A stretch of DNA of 17,491 nt, taken from contig CAZBLH010000034.1 in the NCBI GenBank assembly GCA_964492775.1, positions 1-17,491 of the forward strand, given 5' to 3'. The notes under the pieces are model-generated. The model was not told where the DNA came from, did not search any database, and saw nothing but the letters and a program-made list of their open reading frames with translations. Positions 1 through 7,722 of the stretch are shown here, piece after piece; position 1 is the stretch's first letter, and each line of letters starts with the position of its first letter. Origin of the DNA: WRDS01 sp964492775 (lineage in GTDB: Bacteria; Actinomycetota; Coriobacteriia; Anaerosomatales; PHET01). The position numbers and the translations under genes were made by a program.

Positions 1-1055
1 CGCTGACCGTGGCACCCAAATGAACGAGCCGACGTGAAACCCGGGGCGTTCCAGTAGATCGTCTCTTGCCGGATGCTGTCGGCGCGCACCGCGGTTCGCT
101 CTTTGCCATACGTTCCGAGCGCTCGGTAGACGTTGAACATGTTGCGCGAGAGCGGATCGACGCCTTTGGGCTCACTGGCGATCAGGAGCGCCGTGGCCGC
201 GATGATCGCTTCGGCGCTGGCGTTCCAGAAGGCCTCATTGCCGCCATGTCCGCCGAGCTGTGCCGAGACGACCGTCTTGGCGAGCTCGTGCGCCATGTCC
301 TCGGCGTGTGCGATCTCAGCCGACCAGATCAGGTCGACGATCAGGTCTAGCGGCGACCACTGGACGGAACGCGAGGGATCCCGCAGATCGATCGTATCGA
401 CGCGGTAGCCCTTGGCCTTGAGGTGCTCGCAGGTGGTGAGGTAGAGCTCCCCTTTGGGATCCGGAATCACCATCGACTCGCCGAGCTCGCCGAGCGCGTA
501 GATGCTCGGCAGCACGATCCGTCGCGTCTTCCCCGAGCCGGTGGAGCCGATCACGAGCACGTGGCCCTCTGAACCCGAGAGGTAGTAGGTCTCCTTGCGT
601 CCGCGCTCGGCCGGGGTGGCGCCGATGACGAAGCCTGAGACGCCGGGAACCGGGGTCGTGCCGGGCGACCAGGTGACTGCGGAGGTCTCGAGCGCCGCGT
701 GGGTCATGAGGTTCGAGGTGCCATGCTCGCCGCGACCGGCGGTTCGCGGGATGCCGGCGACGACGCCGGTGCCGCTGGTGCGCGGGCGCATGAGGTGGCC
801 GGAGATCCAGACCCACCAGGCCACGACTGCCGCGATGAGGAGGAGGGACAGGATGAGCGTCGGCGCGCTGGTGACGGCGGCCAGCCAGCGGGCGGGGATG
901 GGGGAGAGCGCCCTCGTGGTCTGGGGCTCGGTGTGAGCCGCTCGGTCGAGGGAGAGAGAGGCGAGGGCGGAGAGGGCTAAAGGGATGAGGGCGGCGGCGA
1001 GGCACGCCACCGCGGCGGCGGACGCGACTCGCCAGATTCCGGCCTTCCGAGCCAC
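1..1055 (-). CDS. TraG/VirD4-like conjugative coupling protein, 5' part only
   Basis: The frame is open from a GTG at 1055 to the window edge, giving 351 residues with no stop, so the C-terminal half is missing. A GGGAGG ribosome site lies about 5 nt before the GTG. Two hydrophobic segments (about residues 10-33 and 60-84) form an N-terminal membrane anchor. Walker A GSTGSGKT is at residues 170-177 and is followed by DPKGE at 199-203, the arrangement typical of VirD4/TraG type IV coupling ATPases. Family role: an inner-membrane hexameric ATPase that brings the DNA-relaxase complex to the type IV secretion channel. Walker B should lie beyond the edge. This indicates that a conjugative or integrative element, or its remnant, extends to the left. 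A longer ATG-started frame on the same strand (316-1395) is out of frame with these motifs. Confidence 0.88.
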   Translation of the reverse strand, partial: MARKAGIWRVASAAAVACLAAALIPLALSALASLSLDRAAHTEPQTTRALSPIPARWLAAVTSAPTLILSLLLIAAVVAWWVWISGHLMRPRTSGTGVVAGIPRTAGRGEHGTSNLMTHAALETSAVTWSPGTTPVPGVSGFVIGATPAERGRKETYYLSGSEGHVLVIGSTGSGKTRRIVLPSIYALGELGESMVIPDPKGELYLTTCEHLKAKGYRVDTIDLRDPSRSVQWSPLDLIVDLIWSAEIAHAEDMAHELAKTVVSAQLGGHGGNEAFWNASAEAIIAATALLIASEPKGVDPLSRNMFNVYRALGTYGKERTAVRADSIRQETIYWNAPGFTSARSFGCHGQ

Positions 1056-1399
1056 GTGCACCTCCCGACCTCAGCGTCATGTAGTGAGCTGGGGTGGAAG
1101 CTAGCACAGGAGGCTGGTGGTCCCGGACTTTGTGGTTGGCTGGGCGCTCTAGCTCCCAGCCGTTACGCCATCGGTCTTCTCGATCGCCGGGACCGGATCC
1201 CTCGCCGAGCCACTTCGACAGACCCAGCGCTGGCATTCGTGGCTGCGGCCGTGTCGTCGCTCCTGCGGATGCGGCGGATGCTGTCGTACGTAAGGAGTCT
1301 GGATTGCAGCATTCATGTGATATCGCATCGCGCTGGACCTGCTGATCATCGGGGTGGCTGGTCGCGATGATCGTCTGGCACCGGCCCATCTCCACAGTA
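1056..1399. other. Gap without a recognisable gene
   Basis: About 340 bp between the coupling-protein start and the decayed methyltransferase. No frame on either strand gives a recognisable domain. It holds one clean inverted repeat, GGCTGGG (1138-1144) and CCCAGCC (1155-1161) with a 10-nt loop. No T-run follows on either side, so it is not a convincing terminator. The likely reading is a junction scar between the conjugative segment and the metal-resistance module. Confidence 0.5.
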
Positions 1400-1778
1400 T
1401 CTCCGCTTGTGAGTGCCGTGGCGTCCGCTTACGCTGTCTGAGTTCAGGCAAGCGTTCGGGCCCGGCGAGCATTCCCCGCGGGTGACCACTCCAAAACCCC
1501 GCGCAGGTGGGGTTTTGGACGAAGCGAAACGGCCCGTCCGTGACGAGATGGGTCGGATTGTCATCGTCGATGCCCACGCGCCACGAAGCCGCTATCGTCC
1601 GCTGGGCGTACCAGCAGAGTGCCAGCCCCGCCACACCTAACAGACGACCGATCTCATCGACTCCTGAACCGTCGAGCAGCGGCAGGCGTTGAGGTCCCCA
1701 GGTCTTTGCCGACGCCAGAGCATGCCCGACGAGAGGCACCACCACATAGAGCTGCAGGATGCGCGACAGGCCGGGCAT
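1400..1778 (-). pseudogene. Decayed isoprenylcysteine/phospholipid methyltransferase-like membrane protein
   Basis: Translation from ATG 1778 gives about 97 family-like residues: hydrophobic segments, then a region reading SWRVGIDDDN, LVTDGPFRFV and NPTCAGF. This matches the LVTxGPFxxVRNP signature of ICMT/PEMT-type small membrane methyltransferases, which put SAM-derived methyl groups on prenylcysteine or lipid substrates. After the NPT segment the homology jumps between two frames. GVVTRG and PNACLNS are in one frame and GMLAGP in the other, which indicates several small indels. The expected C-terminal SAM-binding half is absent; the open frame runs on to 1149 as unrelated sequence. It lies 51 nt downstream of cadC on the same strand, so it was probably once co-transcribed with it. 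The exact left end is uncertain. Confidence 0.6.
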
Positions 1779-1829
1779 GTAGCTCTGAAGCCTGTCGGAC
1801 GGCAGTTCCGGGCATGTCTACGCCGGGGC

Positions 1830-2195
1830 TCACGGCGCCTGCATAGCGAGCACGTATGACTTGATCGCCTCCAGAACGGGCCGCATCCTGTCCTCTGCCA
1901 GACGGTAGTAGATCAGCCTACCGTCGCGGCGATATTCAACAAGCCCGGTGCGGTACAGCAGACGCAGGTGGTACGAGGTGGCTGCCGTCGTAGCGCCGAC
2001 AACAGCAGCGACGTCGCAGACACAGAGCTCTGACTGACTCAGGGCGTACAGCACTTTGAAGCGGGTATCGTCCGCGAGGTTTGCAACGGCCTCGCCGACG
2101 CCATTGAGCCCCCCGACGACGGGGCGTAGCTCATCGACTTTGTCGGCATGCACGCACTCGACTTCGCATACGGGCGGGTCAGTCTGTTTGCGCAT
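1830..2195 (-). CDS. cadC: CadC-type ArsR/SmtB metal-responsive repressor
   Basis: A 121-residue winged-helix repressor that aligns end to end with staphylococcal CadC. The alpha3N soft-metal site is complete: Cys10 and Cys14 in the N-terminal arm, Cys58 and Cys60 in ELCVCD at the start of the recognition region. The recognition helix is about residues 66-80 and the beta wing about 85-98. The second (alpha5) zinc site of CadC is not conserved: positions equivalent to Asp101, His103, His114 and Glu117 are Glu101, Arg103, Tyr114 and Ala117. By family knowledge the apo-dimer represses and Cd(II), Pb(II) or Zn(II) binding releases DNA. GGAGG lies 4 nt before the ATG. It is divergent from the ATPase genes, and its likely operators (2212-2227, 2253-2268) lie between the two start codons. 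Confidence 0.93.
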   Translation of the reverse strand: MRKQTDPPVCEVECVHADKVDELRPVVGGLNGVGEAVANLADDTRFKVLYALSQSELCVCDVAAVVGATTAATSYHLRLLYRTGLVEYRRDGRLIYYRLAEDRMRPVLEAIKSYVLAMQAP

Positions 2196-2211
2196 CGGAC
2201 CTCCAAGACCC

Positions 2212-2268
2212 TCAAGTGACTACTTGACCGTCGAACTATAGGGCGCATACAATCAAACATGCGCTTGA
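2212..2268. promoter_or_regulatory. Two CadC-type operators, TCAA-N8-TTGA
   Basis: Site 1 is TCAAGTGACTACTTGA at 2212-2227, with perfect 6-bp arms. Site 2 is TCAAACATGCGCTTGA at 2253-2268, with 5 of 6 arm positions paired. Both are 16 bp with TCAA and TTGA ends, the layout I recall for the S. aureus cad operator. Their centres are 41 bp apart, close to four helical turns, so both dimers would face the same side of the DNA. Site 1 covers the -35 and site 2 starts on the last base of the -10 of the plus-strand promoter. A looser 13-bp inverted repeat (2247-2259 and 2270-2282, 11 of 13 matches) overlaps site 2. Confidence 0.7.
2224..2253 (+). promoter_or_regulatory. Sigma-70-type promoter of the P-type ATPase operon
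   Basis: TTGACC (2224-2229), an 18-nt spacer and TACAAT (2248-2253). It lies 55 bp upstream of the ATG at 2308 and is overlapped by both candidate CadC sites, so repression by steric block is expected. On the opposite strand TATAGT (2240-2235) is a possible -10 for cadC, but it has no good -35. Confidence 0.65.
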
Positions 2269-2307
2269 CTGTTCGAGTGTATCCCGGCTGCGCCTAGGAG
2301 GCAACCG

Positions 2308-4434
2308 ATGCCAGCATCCGTCGACACAAAGAAGCACACCCTGCTCGTCGAAGGAATCACTTGACTCGACTGTGCGGCCAAGTTCGAGAAGAACGTGGCC
2401 AATCTCCCCGGCGTGACCGGGGCAAGGCTCAATCCAACGGTAGGCAAGCTTGTGGTCGAGGGCGTCATGGACCTCGACGCCATCAGGTCCGAAGGTCGCA
2501 AGGAGAACTACCGCATCCAGACGGCCGAAGAGCGCAAGGCCGCTCCCCAGACGGAGAAGGGCATCGACTGGGAGCTTCTCCGGACGATCGCCTCGGGGGT
2601 CGGCGTGGCAGTCGGCTACGCGGCAGAGAATCTCGGTGCCCCCAGCGTCATCTTCATGCCGCTGTTCATCGTCGCGATCGTGCTTGGCGGGTGGGGCAAC
2701 TTCCGCAAGGCGGCCTTCTCGCTTCCCAAGCTCGACTTCAACATGAGCGTGCTCATGTCCGTGGCAATCCTCGGTGCGGGCGCGATCGGTGCATGGGAGG
2801 AAGCTGCGGTCGTCGCGTTCCTGTTCTCCGCCTCCGAGATGCTCGAGTCGTGGACGATGGAGCGAGCCAAGCGTTCGATCGGCGACCTGATGGGTGGGGT
2901 CCCCAAAACCGCGCGTGTCGAGATGCCCGACGGCGACACCACAGAGATGGCGGTCGAGGAGATCGTCGTTGGCGCCTTGATGGTGGTCCGGCCGGGAGAG
3001 AAGCTCGCGCTCGACGGAGTCATCGAAGCCGGCGCTTCGAGCCTTGATGAGGCGACGATAACCGGTGAGTCGGTGCCCGCCGAGAAGACTGTTGGCGCCG
3101 AGGTGTTCGGCGGCACCCTGAACGGCGAGGGCCTGCTCAAAGTGCGCGTCACGCGTCTCGTGGACGACACGACCGTTGCGCGCATCGTTCACATGGTCGA
3201 GGAAGCCCAGACCAAGCGGGCGCCTTCTCAGGCGTTCGTCGACAAGTTCGCGGCGATCTACACTCCGGTGGTCCTTGTGCTCGCAGCGGGAATCGGGCTC
3301 ATCCCGCCTCTGTTCTTCTCGCAGCCTTGGGAGCCGTGGATCTACCGGAGCCTCTCCCTGCTCATCGTGTCGTGCCCCTGCGCGCTGGTCGTCTCGACTC
3401 CGGTGTCCATCGTTAGTGCGATCTCCAACGCTGCACGCAAGGGCGTCCTGATCAAGGGCGGTATCCATCTCGAGCAGATGGGCGCCATACAGGCGATCGC
3501 TTTCGACAAGACCGGGACGCTGACCGAGGGCCGCCCGTCGGTCACCGACGTCGTCGTGCTCGACGGGACCGATCCGACCCGGCTGCTGCAGCTCGCGGCG
3601 TCGCTGGAGTCTGGCTCCCAACACCCACTCGCCGCTGCCATCACTCGCGAGGCGGAGGCGCGCTCCATCACGTTGGTACCGATTCACGAGATGCAGTCCT
3701 TGTCCGGGTTGGGCGTGAAAGCCACGGTCGACGGACACCAGATGGCGGTGGGCAGCCCCCGCATGCTCGGTGGCAATGCCGACTTTGAGACGGCTCGTCC
3801 GACCCTGGATGAGCTGCAAAGCGACGGCAAGACAGCCGTTCTCGTGGCGCAGGATGACATCCTCATAGGGGTGATCGGCATAGCCGATGAGGTCCGCGCA
3901 ACGAGCCGCGAGGCCGTCGCCGCGCTCAAGCGCTCCGGCATCCGGCACACCATCATGCTGACCGGCGACAATGCGGCCGCGGCTGCCGCGATCTCTCGCC
4001 AGGCCGGCGTCGACGAGTTCCGCGCCGAACTACTCCCTGAGGCGAAGGTCGACGCGGTCACGAGCCTGCTCGGCGAGTACGGTCACGTGGCCATGGTCGG
4101 AGACGGCGTCAACGACGCTCCGGCGCTGGCGACTTCGACGGTCGGCATCGCGATGGGTGGAGCCGGAACGGACACGGCGCTTGAAACGGCGGACATCGCT
4201 CTTATGGCCGATGACCTCAGGCAACTCCCCTTCGCTGTCGGCCTCAGCCGCGCGTCGCTCAGGATCATCAAGATCAACATCGCGTTCGCCATCGGCATCA
4301 AGATGCTCGCTCTCTTGCTCATGTTCCCGGGGTGGCTCACGCTCTGGATGGCGATCATGGCCGACATGGGAGCGTCGGTTCTGGTAACGCTGAACGGGAT
4401 GCGCCTTATGCGCTGGAAGGGCCCGCAGCAGTAG
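2308..4434 (+). CDS. cadA: CadA/ZntA-type Zn/Cd/Pb P1B-ATPase with in-frame TGA at codon 19 (candidate selenoprotein)
   Basis: The start is ATG 2308, 6 nt after AGGAGG. The frame gives 708 residues if TGA 2362-2364 is read through. The N-terminus reads VEGIT-*-LDCAAKFEKNV, an HMA metal-binding domain (about residues 10-78) in which TGA replaces the first Cys of CxxC; Cys22 is the second. After it come TGES (252-255), CPC (356-358), DKTGTL (from Asp400), His439-Pro440 and GDGVND (598-603). Lys665 and Asp686 in the last two membrane helices are the pair diagnostic of the Zn/Cd/Pb subgroup (ZntA Lys693/Asp714). Length fits CadA (about 727). The enzyme exports Zn, Cd or Pb using ATP. It is divergent from cadC. 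Without readthrough, translation would have to restart at GTG 2395 or ATG 2467-2469, neither with a good ribosome site, and would lose the HMA motif. Selenocysteine versus nonsense mutation is unresolved. Confidence 0.9.
2376..2400 (+). promoter_or_regulatory. Candidate bacterial SECIS stem-loop after the in-frame UGA
   Basis: GGCCA (2376-2380) pairs with TGGCC (2396-2400). Then come one A-G mismatch and GTTC (2382-2385) pairing with GAAC (2391-2394), closing a 5-nt loop GAGAA. The stem starts 11 nt after the UGA and the loop 21 nt after it. From memory, bacterial SECIS rules ask for a loop 16-37 nt after UGA with a G in its first two bases, and E. coli fdhF also has 11 nt between UGA and its mini-hairpin. 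The bulged U of fdhF is not seen. The same bases encode the conserved AAKFEKNVA stretch, so the hairpin could be a by-product of codon choice. Confidence 0.45.
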
Positions 4435-4476
4435 GTTCCGGGGCAGACACGAGTCACCTAGCCGAAGGAGTCAGCA

Positions 4477-6405
4477 ATGACCGAAGTAGGGGCGGCGACG
4501 TCTCGCGTCGCCGACGAGGCGCAGCGAAGGTCCCGGCTCTGGCGTGATCCGAAGATTGTCATGGCCGCAGCCTCCGGCGCGCTGTTCCTGGTCGGCTGGT
4601 TGCTGAGTGCGTCGAGCGCTCCAGACTGGATCTCGTCGGTCTTCTTTGTCTTGGCGATGATCGTCGGCGGCTACTTCTTCGGCCGTGAGGCCGTCGGGGA
4701 GCTCGTATTCGAACGCAAGGTGGGGATCGAGCTCCTCATGAGCGTCGCAGCGATCGCGGCCACGCTGGCTGGCGAGGTCCTCGAGGGCGCGATGCTCGTC
4801 TTCCTGTACTCGATCAGCGAGGCAGCGGAAGGCTACACCGAGGAGAAGACCCGGTCGTCGGTCAGGGCGCTGATGAAACTCGCGCCGAAGGTCGCTCTGG
4901 TAAAGCGAGGCGGTGAGGCAAGGGAGATCCCCGTCGAGGCCATCGAGGTCGGCGACACCTTCATCGTGCGACCCGGCGAGGCGGTCGCGACCGACGGCAC
5001 GATCGCGGCAGGGTCTTCGGCCGTCAACGAGGCCCCGGTCACCGGAGAGAGCGTGCCCGTCGACAAGCTTTCCGGTGACGCCGTCTTCGCGGGAACGGTG
5101 AACGGGGACGGCGCGCTCGAGGTCGTCGCGACGAAGACCTTCGCGGACAACACGATCGCGCGGATCATCCATATGGTCGAGGAGGCGCAGGAGAACAAGG
5201 GCGCGAGCCAGCGGTTCGTCGAGCGCTTCGGCAACATCTACAGCCCTATCGTGCTCGCCCTCGCCGTTGGCGTCGCCGTGGTACCGCCACTCGTGTTCGG
5301 GGCGTCTTGGGAAACGTGGGTCATGCGCGCCACGGTGTTCGTGGTCGCTGCGGCCCCGTGCGCTCTCGTCATCTCCATCCCCATCACTCTGGTAGCGACC
5401 CTAGGGACAGCCGCTCGGAACGGAGTGCTCATCAAGGGCGGGATGCACGTAGAGGACCTGGCCAAGATACGCGTGGTCGCCTTCGACAAGACAGGCACGG
5501 TGACATATGGTGTGCCGTCCGTGACCGACGTCGTCCCGTGCGACGAGCAGAATTGGCGTGAGACAGTCGCGCTCGCTGCAGGCGTTGAGGAGCGGAGCGG
5601 ACATCCGCTAGCCCGTGCCATTCTGCGTTACGCCCGTCGCGAGGGCATTTCACCGGCGGATATGCACTCGCATCGGGCGTTGCCCGGCGCGGGTGCGGTG
5701 GCGGTCGCCGACGGCATGGAGACCTACGTGGGAAGCCCGACGCTGTTCAAGCAGGAACTGAGAACCTCTGTCGACTCGGCGGCCGAAGATATCGCGCGCC
5801 TCCAATCCGAAGGGAAGACAGTAATCCTCATAGGCACTGAGAGGGGTGTGCGCGGCCTCATCGCCCTGCAGGACCAGGTGCGCTCGAATGCCGCCGCGGC
5901 CGTCGAGGCGTTGCACGACGCCGGAGTCGCGAAGGTCGTGATGCTGACCGGGGATAACGAGCCAACCGCTCGGACCATCGCGGCCCAGCTCGGAATCGAC
6001 GAGGTCCACGCGAACATGAAGCCGGAGAACAAGCTCTCGATGGTGAGAGAGCTCAATTCACGCTACGGTCAGGTGGCTATGGTCGGTGACGGCGTGAACG
6101 ATGCACCGGCACTTGCCGAAGCGCTCGTCGGCGTGGCGATGGGGGCGGCGGGAACGGATGTCGCCCTCGAAACCGCCGACGTGGCACTCATGGCCGACGA
6201 CCTGGAGAAGCTCGCGTACGCACTCAAACTCGCCCGCCGCAATCAGACGGTGGTCGGGCAGAACCTTGCGCTGTCGGGCGTGGTCGTCGGTCTTCTCGTG
6301 ATAGGTGCACTCGGCGGCCTCCTCACGCTTCCCGCCGCCGTACTTGCGCACGAGATCAGCGAGTTCGTCGTGATCGCGAGCGGCCTGAGGATGCTGAGAA
6401 GCTGA
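4477..6405 (+). CDS. P1B-type metal ATPase with APC motif and no N-terminal metal-binding domain
   Basis: 642 residues from ATG 4477, 6 nt after AAGGAG and 42 nt after the first ATPase, so a second cistron of the same operon. The ATPase core is intact: TGES (189-192), D337-KTGTV, His376-Pro377 and GDGVND (537-542). The membrane motif that is CPC in CadA/ZntA is Ala293-Pro294-Cys295. The last helix has HEISE (625-629) instead of the Lys/Asp pair. HE there recalls the HEGGT motif of P1B-4 (CoaT/CtpD-like) pumps, which have SPC in the earlier helix. There is no HMA domain or His-rich leader; the first helix starts at about residue 27. It is therefore a transition-metal exporter of the P1B-4-like side of the family, with a metal specificity I cannot assign. 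Co-control by CadC suggests overlapping or complementary substrates. Confidence 0.9.
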   Translation: MTEVGAATSRVADEAQRRSRLWRDPKIVMAAASGALFLVGWLLSASSAPDWISSVFFVLAMIVGGYFFGREAVGELVFERKVGIELLMSVAAIAATLAGEVLEGAMLVFLYSISEAAEGYTEEKTRSSVRALMKLAPKVALVKRGGEAREIPVEAIEVGDTFIVRPGEAVATDGTIAAGSSAVNEAPVTGESVPVDKLSGDAVFAGTVNGDGALEVVATKTFADNTIARIIHMVEEAQENKGASQRFVERFGNIYSPIVLALAVGVAVVPPLVFGASWETWVMRATVFVVAAAPCALVISIPITLVATLGTAARNGVLIKGGMHVEDLAKIRVVAFDKTGTVTYGVPSVTDVVPCDEQNWRETVALAAGVEERSGHPLARAILRYARREGISPADMHSHRALPGAGAVAVADGMETYVGSPTLFKQELRTSVDSAAEDIARLQSEGKTVILIGTERGVRGLIALQDQVRSNAAAAVEALHDAGVAKVVMLTGDNEPTARTIAAQLGIDEVHANMKPENKLSMVRELNSRYGQVAMVGDGVNDAPALAEALVGVAMGAAGTDVALETADVALMADDLEKLAYALKLARRNQTVVGQNLALSGVVVGLLVIGALGGLLTLPAAVLAHEISEFVVIASGLRMLRS

Positions 6406-6419
6406 TGGCCGGCCGCTCG

Positions 6420-7106
6420 TCACGATGCCACTGAGCACGCCGGATGCGGGGATTCCACGACTCGTCCGTCCTCGATGCGGATGGTCCGGTCTCCGTATTC
6501 CGCCGCGCTCTCGTCGTGGGTGACGAGCACGATCGTCTGACCGGCCTCCCGGTGCAGCTTGGACAGCATGTCGTACACGTTGCAGGCGTTTGCACGGTCC
6601 AGGTTGCCCGTCGGCTCGTCGGCGAGAAGGAGCTTCGGCTGATTGATGAGCGCACGCGCGATGCAGACGCGCTGCTGTTCGCCACCGGAGAGCTTGCCGG
6701 GGACGTGGTGCAGGCGATGGCCGAGCCCGACGTGCTCGAGGGCCGCTGAGGCCGCGTCCTTGTCGGCGACGCTGTGATAGTACTGCGCGAGCATGACATT
6801 CTCGAGGGCGGTCAGGTACGGAATCACATGCTGCTGCTGGAACACGAGTCCGACGTTCTCGCGTCGGAATACCGCGAGTTCACGTTGCTTCATTCCGCTT
6901 GTCTCCACGCCGCACACCTGCAAGCTGCCCGCGGTCGGCCGGTCGAGGCACCCGAGCATGTTCAGCAGGGTGCTATTGCCCGAGCCTGACGGGCCGAGTA
7001 TGGTCAGCCACTCGCCTTCGGCGATCCGCAGGTCGATGCCTCGAAGAGCATACGTACGCTCGTCGTAGCGCTTCTCCAAGCCTGCAATCTCAACTATGTT
7101 TGTCAT
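6420..7106 (-). CDS. MacB/LolD-type ABC transporter ATPase with Walker A Lys replaced by Asn
   Basis: 228 residues from ATG 7106, chosen because AGAGGTG precedes it at proper spacing; a GTG 9 nt upstream is possible. Q-loop Gln90, signature LSGGE (139-143), Walker B ending in Asp163-Glu164 and His197 are all intact. The Walker A reads GPSGSG-Asn44-ST where the family has Lys. The codon is AAT (6975-6977), one base from AAG. Loss of this lysine normally abolishes ATP binding and hydrolysis. It begins just after the stop of the truncated permease, as in an intact permease-ATPase operon, and ends 14 nt from the convergent P-type ATPase gene. Together with the broken permease this suggests a dead system, although a sequencing error at one base is possible. 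Confidence 0.9.
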   Translation of the reverse strand: MTNIVEIAGLEKRYDERTYALRGIDLRIAEGEWLTILGPSGSGNSTLLNMLGCLDRPTAGSLQVCGVETSGMKQRELAVFRRENVGLVFQQQHVIPYLTALENVMLAQYYHSVADKDAASAALEHVGLGHRLHHVPGKLSGGEQQRVCIARALINQPKLLLADEPTGNLDRANACNVYDMLSKLHREAGQTIVLVTHDESAAEYGDRTIRIEDGRVVESPHPACSVAS

Positions 7107-7107
7107 T

Positions 7108-7722
7108 CTATTCACCTCTCAAGCAGATGGCGGGATCGATTCGGGCGGCCCTTCTTGCCGCTGCGAGACTGGCCGAAATCGCCAAGAGCAAGCAGGATGC
7201 GACGGCGACGGGGACGGCTCCGATCGTAAGACTCATCGACGCGCCGAACACGCTGTTTCCGATGAGGCGTACGATGCCGGCACCGGCGAGCAGCCCGAGA
7301 GCGGCTCCCGCAACGGCGAGCACGGCGGCTTCGGCCACGATTTGTCTCGAAACTGAGCCATTGCTGGCGCCGATTGCCTTCACGAGGCCAATTTCGCCGG
7401 TGCGCTCTAGGACTGAGGCGCCCAACATGCTGAACAGCCCGAGTGCGGACATGCCGGCCACGCACGCGGTCAGCAGCGCGAGAAGCAGCTGGACCTTGCC
7501 GAGCAGGTTATCCTCTGCCGACGCGACGCTGCCGACGGCCTCAGGGCGAACGCCGTCAATCAAACCGGACAGACGGTGCCTGCCGGCTCCGATCTGCTCT
7601 GAGACCTCGAGCTCCATGAGCGCCTGGGAGAGCACGCGGACTCCCTCACGCAAGAAGTCGATATTCCCGCCACCCACCGCCTTGCGCAGGAAGTCGGTCA
7701 GTTCCATGCTGTTGTCGGCCAT
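7108..7722 (-). pseudogene. Chimeric frame: IS256-type transposase N-terminus fused to FtsX-like permease C-terminus
   Basis: The 204-residue open frame joins two unrelated families. Residues 1 to about 49 (MADNSMELTDFL, then LMELEVSEQIGAGRH) are the N-terminus of an IS256/Mutator transposase. From about residue 50 (RLSGL, GVRPEAVGSV, then LLGKVQLLLALLTA) it is the C-terminal third of a MacB/FtsX-type permease. That part has three membrane helices (about 75-103, 125-150, 160-185) and the typical LERTGEIGLVKAIGASN loop, ending IDPAICLRGE. The permease N-terminal helix and large extracellular domain are gone. The junction is near 7575. Because the fusion is in frame with the transposase start (GAAGGG ribosome site), a short chimeric membrane protein could be made, but export activity is not expected. 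It directly precedes the ATPase gene. Confidence 0.82.

Noticed and set aside
316..1395. 359-codon open frame on the minus strand
   Set aside because: It overlaps the coupling-protein gene out of frame; the Walker A and DPKGE motifs and the GGGAGG-GTG start are in the other frame. Its Arg/Pro/His-rich translation is typical of a shadow of GC-rich coding DNA.
2395..2397. GTG 2395 as the true start of the first ATPase
   Set aside because: It has no properly spaced ribosome site and would cut the HMA domain in half, while ATG 2308 has an ideal AGGAGG and extends the domain in frame.
2236..3948. 570-codon open frame antisense to cadA
   Set aside because: Its composition (Asp, Arg, His, Gly rich) mirrors the antisense of a GC-rich gene, it has no recognisable domain, and the plus strand carries every P-type ATPase motif.
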